DNA from: CAZCSK01 sp964501265
Lineage (GTDB): Bacteria > Actinomycetota > CADDZG01 > JAHWKV01
NCBI GenBank assembly: GCA_964501265.1
Contig: CAZCSK010000039.1
Location: 1-19,860 of the forward strand
Direction: 5' to 3'
DNA length: 19,860 nt
The position numbers and the translations under genes were made by a program. Shown piece by piece: positions 15,781 to 19,860 of the stretch; position 1 is the stretch's first letter, and every line of letters begins with the position of its first letter. The notes beneath the pieces were generated by a model. It searched no databases. It saw only the letters and a program-made list of their open reading frames with translations, and was not told the DNA's origin.

Positions 15781-15800
15781 CGCAAACCCATATCAGTTGA
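15073..15800 (+). pseudogene. istB: IS21 helper ATPase IstB, frameshifted and 3'-truncated
   Basis: IstB is the AAA+ target-selection partner of IstA. The first frame (15073 to about 15330) runs MNKAKSDLTYLCRSLKAP...FDFSFQRSIRK. The second (from about 15330) runs EVVAHLGALDFIEAKQNVIF with the Walker A GPPGTGKTH, Walker B LLVIDEVGYIPF and sensor region VIVTSNKPFGRWGEVF. The junction AAAGAGG fits loss of one G from AAAGGAGG. Near 15780, after HHAEVVKMKG, the sequence leaves the family and stops at 15800, where the normal tail should continue. Non-functional as read. Confidence 0.88.
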
Positions 15801-16064
15801 CACCTTCGACCCAAAAGGGCGGTTCGCCCCCGAGGGTGGTAGCTCAACGGGCCCATCATCAAGTGGGATGCGGAGTTTGATCTCGACCTGCCAGCCTTGG
15901 ACTCGCACTTCCTCGACGACGAGACGCAGGAGGCGCTGACGTTCTTCGAAGTCGAGCACATCTATGCCATCCACAACGCGTTTGCCGAAGTCCCCGACTC
16001 GGTGGCGCAGACGGTTGTCCTTAGCGAGCTCATCGCGTTGAGCCGCGAGACTCTCACGCTGGTC
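15779..16064 (-). pseudogene. Serine recombinase C-terminal remnant
   Basis: The minus frame below a TAA at 16065-16067 reads a charged helical stretch (QRESLAAQRDELAKDNRLRH), then VLDFEERQRLLRLVVEEVRV, GWQVEIKLRIPLDD and a tail containing MGLRSLH. The motif RLLRLVVEEVRV-x-G-x-x-VEI-x-LRIPL is common at the ends of actinobacterial large serine recombinases. The catalytic N-terminal domain is absent. The fragment abuts the broken 3' end of istB, so two mobile elements were joined here by deletion or insertion. The identification rests on the C-terminal motif only. Confidence 0.55.
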
Positions 16065-16225
16065 TTACAGCGCCGAGGACGAGCGGCGAAGGTTCGATGA
16101 GCTCGATGAGCCCAGCTCCTTAGCGCGGCGCTGCAGTGATTGAGGGTCGCCGCAACCTGAAGCTTGCGTTTGAGGCTGGTCGTCAGGAGCGGGCTGACCA
16201 GTGGCAACCCTGATAGAGGTCCACC

Positions 16226-16961
16226 ATCTTGCGGAAGTGTGGGGCGGCGGTCAGTGTCCATGCGTACCGCACGGAATCAACCGGTCAGGCTGAGCCTAGC
16301 GACGCGGTCTTGGTGGCGGATCTGCGGCAGCGCGATGTCACCACGCTGATACCGATCGGACACAGTGCGGGCATTGTCGAAATGATGACGCACGCATCCA
16401 AGATCGGCTACCAGCCCGAGTGGCAGCTGCCCGGAGGCTGGCAATGTGTACCAGCTCGACGAAATCAACTGGCAGCGCGCCCCCGCCGACCAGACTCTGC
16501 ATCTCCTTTCTCTTGGTGGTTCCAACAAGGGACTCGCCCCGCAGGATCGGCCATCGACGTGGTCGCTGAGGGAGGTCGGTGTGAGTCCGGGCGACGATAG
16601 AACCGCCGCCGCCATCGAAGTTGGTACTTACCAAATGATGTTGCTGCTCGCGTCTGGAATCCAAGCGGCAGGTCCAAAGCTGACTCCCGATACCTTTGCA
16701 GCGGGGCTGCAGCGCACGGCATTCCCTAACTCTGGCGCGGGGGCCGCTCCCTACTACCAGGCATCCGTAGGTTTCAAGGACGACCATTCGATGATCGACG
16801 ACGAGGCTCTGCTTTGGTGGAGCGCGAACGCGCCAGCTTACGGGACCCGCACCGCGGACGTTGGCGGATGGTGCTACATCGACAGCGGCGCTCGCTGGCG
16901 GCTCGGCACTTGGCCATCACGCGAGCACTCCTTCTTTGATCGAGACAAGCCGTGTCGCTAG
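16226..16961 (+). pseudogene. PBP-family paralog PBP3, 5'-truncated and frameshifted
   Basis: Homology to PBP1 and PBP2 starts in mid-protein at LRKCGAAVSVHAY (compare PBP1 LERCGARFSRY) and includes YQPEWQLPGGWQ (compare YGPEWLVSG). Near 16444 the frame changes: the continuation is YQLDEINWQRAPADQTLHLL, then PSTWSLREVGVSP, MLLLASGIQAAGPKLTPDTF, FPNSGAGAAPYYQASVGF and the end GWCYIDSGARWRLGTWP...DKPCR. So the last 240 or so residues survive, and the anchor and first lobe are missing. The upstream DNA (16100-16225) shows no recognisable gene. Its stop lies inside the start of PBP4. Confidence 0.8.
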
Positions 16962-17260
16962 TCCAGAGAAGGCAGTCGAAGTCCATTCCCCTTATATATG
17001 GGGGCTTCGCTGGTCTGCTCTTGATCGTCATTGCCGCTTTGGCTTTGGTCTTCGTTCCTCCCTCCCCTCCGCAGGTCGCAGAGTTCGCGCCACAAGCGCA
17101 GGAGCAAATCGTGGAAGCGCCTGATCGGCAGTCAAGTCAGTTCGGAACGGGAGGGGGCGGTGCGTGCGCCACCGGACAAGTTTGCGAAGGGCTAGATGGG
17201 GCACTGGTCGCTCCGAAGGAGTCCACATGCGGAAGCTCGGCGCAGTCGCAATCTTGCTAG
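16952..17260 (+). pseudogene. PBP-family paralog PBP4, N-terminal fragment
   Basis: GTG 16952 overlaps the PBP3 stop by 10 nt, in the same CCGTGTCGCT context as the PBP1/CDF junction. The product has a basic start (VQRRQSKSIPLIYGG), one anchor helix (about residues 15-36), PPSPPQVAEFAPQAQEQI and ACATGQVCEG, closest to PBP2. Family similarity ends at about 17195. The remaining codons (to the stop at 17260) are unrelated and overlap the start of a lipoprotein gene. The whole binding domain is lost, apparently by a deletion that fused the 5' end to the upstream region of the lipoprotein gene. Confidence 0.8.
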
Positions 17261-17616
17261 TGGTCTCCGGATGCGGTGGCGCAACTTCCCAATCGGGGCC
17301 TCAAACTGCGCCGTCGGTCAAGCCGGTCCCTGAGTGGCGGCGAATAGCCAAATCTTCAAACTCAAGATGCCCGCCCGACTGATCTGCAGCATCGAGGCCG
17401 ACGAGGAGAACGCCACTAACGTCGCGATTTACGTCCTGAAGGAAGGAACAGTGACGGACTCGTCGTTAAGAGCGCCCGGCGAGGCCCGGCCCTATAGCGA
17501 CGAGGTGCAGGTGACCGAAGCCTGGAACGGGCGAAACCGCGCTGCAGAAATCTCCCGGCCGGTACTTCCTCCGGGTCAGCGTTGTGTATCCGCGCAGCTA
17601 CACGGTGAGCGTCTAG
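17227..17616 (+). pseudogene. Small lipoprotein gene with two frameshifts
   Basis: ATG 17227 follows AAGGAG (17216-17221). The product starts with a lipoprotein signal, MRKLGAVAILLVVSGCGG, with lipobox VSGC (lipidated Cys at residue 16), then a Ser/Thr/Pro-rich linker. In the first frame it stops at 17382. The coding signal seems to switch near 17334 to another frame (AANSQIFKLKMPARLICSIE, then EENATNVAIYVLKEGT, then SDEVQVTEAWNG). Near 17535 it returns to the first frame (ETALQKSPGRYFLRVSVVYP, ending SYTVSV, stop 17614-17616). The joined protein would be about 130 aa, a secreted domain of beta character. No family recognised. It could be a decayed gene, or two consensus errors in one gene. 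Confidence 0.5.
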
Positions 17617-17765
17617 AGCCAAGGGTGACCGCTGTCGGCGAAGCCGCTAAAAGTAGACCCTCTAGGGACGCGAAAAGGACGCGGGACTCCGGGAAGTGTG
17701 CGTGAGATCATGGGAAACGTCGGGAACTGTTTTCGCAGGTCAGAGCGCATTTGGGCAGGTCAGCG
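17617..17765. other. Short spacer before the right repeat
   Basis: No coding frame or motif recognised; it separates the lipoprotein relic from the tRNA-like junction. Confidence 0.5.
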
Positions 17766-17823
17766 AGGCGCTTAGCTCAGATTGCCAAGGTGAGGGTCGC
17801 CGGTTCGAATCCGGTCGTCCGCT
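17766..17823 (+). other. Chimeric tRNA-like scar (Val-like 5' piece joined to tRNA-Gly 3' half)
   Basis: AGGCGCTTAGCTCAG (17766-17780) matches the expected 5' end of the tRNA-Val whose 3' half lies at 11071-11112: its first seven bases pair with AGCGCCC except at position 1. One base later the tRNA-Gly 3' half begins (TTGCCAA...CGTCCGCT). Half of the D arm and the 5' anticodon stem are missing, so it cannot fold as a tRNA. The Val-like piece is short and tRNA D arms are similar, so its origin is uncertain. Confidence 0.45.
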
Positions 17824-18004
17824 CGACAAAAGCCCTGGTAAACACCTTTGTCCGCTTCCGGTCCTTCCCCTGGTCATCCATCAATGTGCGCGAAAAGTGC
17901 GTGGCCCGCAGAGCGTTATCGAGTCCTTGGATGATCGGTTCATCGTGACCTTCGAAAAGGTGACCGTAGCGGTCGAAGGTAACGCGAATATTTGTCCGCG
18001 CCAC
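17777..18004 (-). pseudogene. Tyrosine integrase, C-terminal remnant (right copy)
   Basis: The minus frame keeps only the last part of the integrase: IRVTFDRYGHLFEGHDEP with the catalytic Tyr, and the tail up to the tRNA. Similarity to the left copy stops at 17990, so both HxLRH boxes are gone. About 80 bp of unassigned DNA (18005-18084) separates it from the ferredoxin gene. A second integrase tail on the chromosomal side of the repeat is what suggests two tandem insertions at this tRNA. Confidence 0.8.
17782..17990. repeat. Right 209-bp direct repeat (attR-type)
   Basis: Second copy of 3718-3926, same orientation, four substitutions, no gaps by eye. It contains the tRNA-Gly 3' half from the anticodon loop onward and the integrase tail. 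Confidence 0.93.
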
Positions 18005-18084
18005 ATCATCTTGAGGACTGTCAGAGGTTCGACGAGCTCAAAGATTCCTATCGAGCGTTTATGGGAGATGGGTAGTCCGTGGGG

Positions 18085-18387
18085 TTATTCGCCGCCTCGC
18101 TCCTCGGTGGGGGCGAAGGGACTCTCAGCGGCCCCGCCTGAGGCCTCGGGGTGGTCGATAAAGAACTGGGCGTTCTGCTGAGTGTATTCGTTCCACTCTG
18201 CCGGGACGTTGTCGCCGGTGAAAATGGCGTCGACCGGGCAGGCGGGTAGGCAGGCGTCGCAGTCCACGCACTCCTCGGGGTGGATGAACAGCTGGTCTTC
18301 GCCTTCGTAGATGCAGTCGACGGGACACTCGTCGACGCATGATCGGTCCTTCACCCCGATGCAGGGCTCTGCGATCACATACGTCAT
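18085..18387 (-). CDS. fdxA: 7Fe-8S ferredoxin
   Basis: 100 aa. A small cytosolic electron carrier with one [3Fe-4S] and one [4Fe-4S] cluster. Seen: C9-x7-C17-x3-C21-x3-C25 for the first site and C40-x2-C43-x2-C46-x3-C50-P for the second, with the usual start MTYVIAEPCIGVKDRSCVDE and a C-terminal extension containing WNEYTQQNAQFF. ATG 18387 has a strong purine-rich ribosome site (AGGGAGGAA). It lies 19 nt after the sufT stop on the same strand, so it is probably the last gene of the Fe-S operon. It is the first housekeeping gene beyond the island. Confidence 0.95.
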   Translation of the reverse strand: MTYVIAEPCIGVKDRSCVDECPVDCIYEGEDQLFIHPEECVDCDACLPACPVDAIFTGDNVPAEWNEYTQQNAQFFIDHPEASGGAAESPFAPTEERGGE

Positions 18388-18406
18388 CTCGTTCCTCCCT
18401 CCTTCA

Positions 18407-18961
18407 TCACATCATGCCGAGCTGAAGCTTGGCGGCTTCGGACATCAGGCCCTGGTGCCAGGGGGGCTCCACTACCACCTCGACGTCGATATCCTCGATG
18501 CCCGGAACGCTCAGAAGTTTGGTTTCAACGTCCGCCTTGAGGATGTCGCCCATGCCGCAACCCGGGGCTGTGAGCGTGAATTTCACCTCCGCCTTGTTCC
18601 CCCCGTCTGGCAACGGCGTGACCCGACAGACATAGACGAGGCCGAGGTCAACTATGTTGACGGGGATCTCGGGATCAAAGCACATCCTTAGCTGATCCCA
18701 GGCCATCTTCTCGACATCGACAGGCCCTTCCGTCGCGGGCCCTCCGCTCTGTGGCGCCGGCGCGACCTCCTCTCCGACGGCATCGGCGTCCTTGCCGGCG
18801 ATGCGCAGCATCTGCCCCCTGACCGTCGTCACGGTGTAGTTGCCGCCGAACGTCTGCAGCACCTTGACCTCGGTACCTGCGGGAAGGATGGTCCCTTCGC
18901 CGCTGGGAATTTGGACTGCCTCGCAGTCGCGGCTTAAGGTGATGGCCTGATGGGTTTTCAT
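18407..18961 (-). CDS. sufT: Fe-S cluster assembly protein SufT (DUF59/MIP18 family)
   Basis: 184 aa from ATG 18961; the longer open frame to 19345 is only the shadow of the preceding gene. An auxiliary factor for Fe-S cluster maturation in the cytosol. Residues about 1-60 form the SufT-type beta N-terminal part (THQAITLSRDCEAVQIPSGE). The DUF59 domain follows a linker and shows CFDPEIPVNIVDLGLVYVCR and the conserved TAPGCGMGD with its Cys. The start overlaps the stop of the carrier gene (ATGA), so it is translationally coupled, and ferredoxin follows 19 nt later. Context and length fit the family. Confidence 0.9.
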   Translation of the reverse strand: MKTHQAITLSRDCEAVQIPSGEGTILPAGTEVKVLQTFGGNYTVTTVRGQMLRIAGKDADAVGEEVAPAPQSGGPATEGPVDVEKMAWDQLRMCFDPEIPVNIVDLGLVYVCRVTPLPDGGNKAEVKFTLTAPGCGMGDILKADVETKLLSVPGIEDIDVEVVVEPPWHQGLMSEAAKLQLGMM

Positions 18962-19341
18962 CGGTTCATCCTTGCCTTGGTCTCTTCGGTGTTTACTTCC
19001 TCGTCGGAGAACGTGTGCCCGCATCCACAGCGGTGCGTGGCCCTCGGATTCTCGAAACTGAGTTCCACGCCTCCGAACTTCCGGCGTACGGCGAGCCGAA
19101 GGCCGTCCAGGTGTGGCAGGCTCTCGCTGCTCGCCACGATCTGGATCCCCTCGCTCTCGAAGAAATGGTCCTCCGGCCGGGCCGGCTCGGGATCGAAGCC
19201 CAGGGCGTACCGAAACTTGGTTCTGCTCCCCTCGCAGCCCTCGTTCGTGACGTCCACCCGCAACGCCGTTCCTGCGGGCAAGTCCTGGTCGGCCAAGAGA
19301 CCCCGCACCACCTCGGCCGCATCGCCAGTAAGCGTGATCAT
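18958..19341 (-). CDS. HesB/IscA-type (A-type) iron-sulfur carrier
   Basis: 127 aa from ATG 19341, preceded by AAGGAGGAA. A-type carriers receive Fe-S clusters from the scaffold and pass them to apo-proteins. Seen: the start MITLTGDAAEVVRGLLADQD, a first Cys in TNEGCEGSRTKFRYAL, and the C-terminal pair HRCGCGHTF, giving the three family Cys residues. The middle part is longer than in classical IscA. It lies 72 nt downstream of sufU and is coupled to sufT by an ATGA overlap. A specific name (iscA, sufA or erpA) cannot be decided. Confidence 0.88.
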   Translation of the reverse strand: MITLTGDAAEVVRGLLADQDLPAGTALRVDVTNEGCEGSRTKFRYALGFDPEPARPEDHFFESEGIQIVASSESLPHLDGLRLAVRRKFGGVELSFENPRATHRCGCGHTFSDEEVNTEETKARMNR

Positions 19342-19413
19342 GCACTTCCTCCTTTCGTCTGGAAAGAATGCCCCCGGACCATTCGCTTCCCGGCCGGACT
19401 TGGGCATCGGCCT

Positions 19414-19860
19414 CTACGTCTCATGACGGCCACCTTCCTCGGTCGAAACGGTCCCTCTGTTCCCGTCGAGCGCGGCGTGCAGGGCGTGCCACGCGAGGGT
19501 CGCGCATTTCACCCGGGTGGGGAACTCGAACACGCCCGAGAAGACGGCGAGCTTTCCGAGCGCCTCTGGGTTGACCGCCGTGTCCGGCGCTCCGGTGACC
19601 AGGCCATGGAACCTGTGGAAGAGGAGCTCGGCTTCGGCCTTCGTCTTTCCCTTCACGCCGGCGGTCATCATCGAGCCGGAGGCCGTCGAGATCGCGCAGC
19701 CCGAGCCCAGAAAGCTGATCTCCCTGATCACGTCGCCGGCCAACTGCAGGTAGACGGTGACCCGGTCGCCGCAAAGTGGGTTGTAGCCCTCGGCCGTCCG
19801 GTTCGCGCCCTCGAGTTCCCGGAAGTTGCGCGGCTTTTCGTTATGGTCCAGGATGACCTG
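19414..19860 (-). CDS. sufU: SufU Fe-S scaffold/sulfur-transfer protein (N-terminus beyond the window)
   Basis: The frame is open at the window edge; about 10-20 N-terminal residues are missing. SufU is a Zn-dependent sulfur acceptor for SufS in the SUF pathway of Gram-positive and actinobacterial cells. Seen: VILDHNEKPRNFRELEGANR, the first Cys in YNPLCGDRV, the second in FLGSGCAISTASGSMM, and the third in RVKCATLAWHAL, with the SufU-type insertion (HRFHGLVTG) that separates it from IscU. It is probably co-transcribed with the downstream carrier, sufT and ferredoxin; sufS, sufB, sufC and sufD would be expected upstream outside the window. Confidence 0.95.
   Translation of the reverse strand, partial: QVILDHNEKPRNFRELEGANRTAEGYNPLCGDRVTVYLQLAGDVIREISFLGSGCAISTASGSMMTAGVKGKTKAEAELLFHRFHGLVTGAPDTAVNPEALGKLAVFSGVFEFPTRVKCATLAWHALHAALDGNRGTVSTEEGGRHET

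Larger units (their letters stand above)
3718..17990. mobile_element. tRNA-Gly-associated integrated island, partly decayed
   Basis: The region is bounded by a 209-bp direct repeat (3718-3926 and 17782-17990) that begins in the tRNA-Gly anticodon loop and includes the 3' end of a tyrosine integrase. The content differs from the flanking housekeeping genes: integrase and recombinase remnants, several insertion sequences, pseudogenes and a repeated gene family. Integrase tails at both ends suggest two elements that inserted in tandem and then lost most of their mobility genes. The island is probably no longer self-mobile, but recombination between the long repeats could delete 14,064 bp and leave tRNA-Gly intact. 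Confidence 0.8.

Noticed and set aside
16100..16225. Possible transposase tail on the minus strand (KMVDLYQG-type translation)
   Set aside because: Frames on both strands are short and interrupted and match no family I can recognise.
18407..19345. 312-aa minus-strand frame covering sufT plus an N-terminal extension
   Set aside because: The extension is an out-of-frame shadow of the HesB/IscA gene; the ATG at 18961 with ATGA overlap is the natural sufT start.

Overview
The window looks like a chromosomal stretch from an uncultured, moderately high-GC actinobacterium. Signs are a class II (B12-dependent) ribonucleotide reductase next to nrdR and dut, a SufU/A-type carrier/SufT/7Fe-ferredoxin set, many GTG starts, tRNAs without encoded CCA, and actinobacterial-type insertion sequences. 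The exact class cannot be fixed from the sequence. Housekeeping DNA lies at both ends (1-3759 and 18085-19860). Between them is a mobile, partly decayed accessory region.

Left core: the 3' part of nrdJ, a strong hairpin terminator, then nrdR and dut overlapping by 4 nt (deoxynucleotide supply and control). A convergent Nramp-family metal transporter with atypical metal-site motifs follows, then an intact tRNA-Gly(GCC). Right core, on the minus strand: sufU (cut by the window edge), a HesB/IscA-type carrier, sufT and a 7Fe-8S ferredoxin. This is a compact Fe-S cluster module with ATGA coupling between the carrier and sufT.

Accessory island: a 209-bp direct repeat (3718-3926 and 17782-17990, 4 mismatches by eye) starts at the first base of the tRNA-Gly anticodon loop. 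It runs through the tRNA 3' end into the 3' end of a tyrosine integrase gene. The repeats are 14,064 bp apart, which marks an island at tRNA-Gly, probably a tandem accretion because an integrase tail sits at each end. A second scar, the 3' half of a tRNA-Val, lies at 11071-11112. A short tRNA-Val-like 5' piece abuts the right tRNA-Gly repeat.

Island cargo: (i) an apparent operon of a Clp-N/peptidase-S51-like fusion protein, a membrane-anchored periplasmic-binding-protein-like protein (PBP1) and a His-rich CDF metal exporter broken by one amber codon; (ii) four further members of the PBP1 family: PBP2 intact with its own promoter, PBP3 5'-truncated and frameshifted, PBP4 N-terminus only, PBP5 C-terminal scrap on the minus strand; (iii) a block of insertion sequences: an intact IS481-type element with a 15-bp target duplication, a second DDE transposase, an IS21 remnant with frameshifted istA and istB, and a serine-recombinase tail; (iv) a small lipoprotein gene with two frameshifts.

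The most unusual content is the paralogous family of anchored binding-protein-like proteins without ABC permease or ATPase genes nearby, one copy being tightly linked to a ClpN-S51 fusion. No function for this set can be stated from sequence alone.
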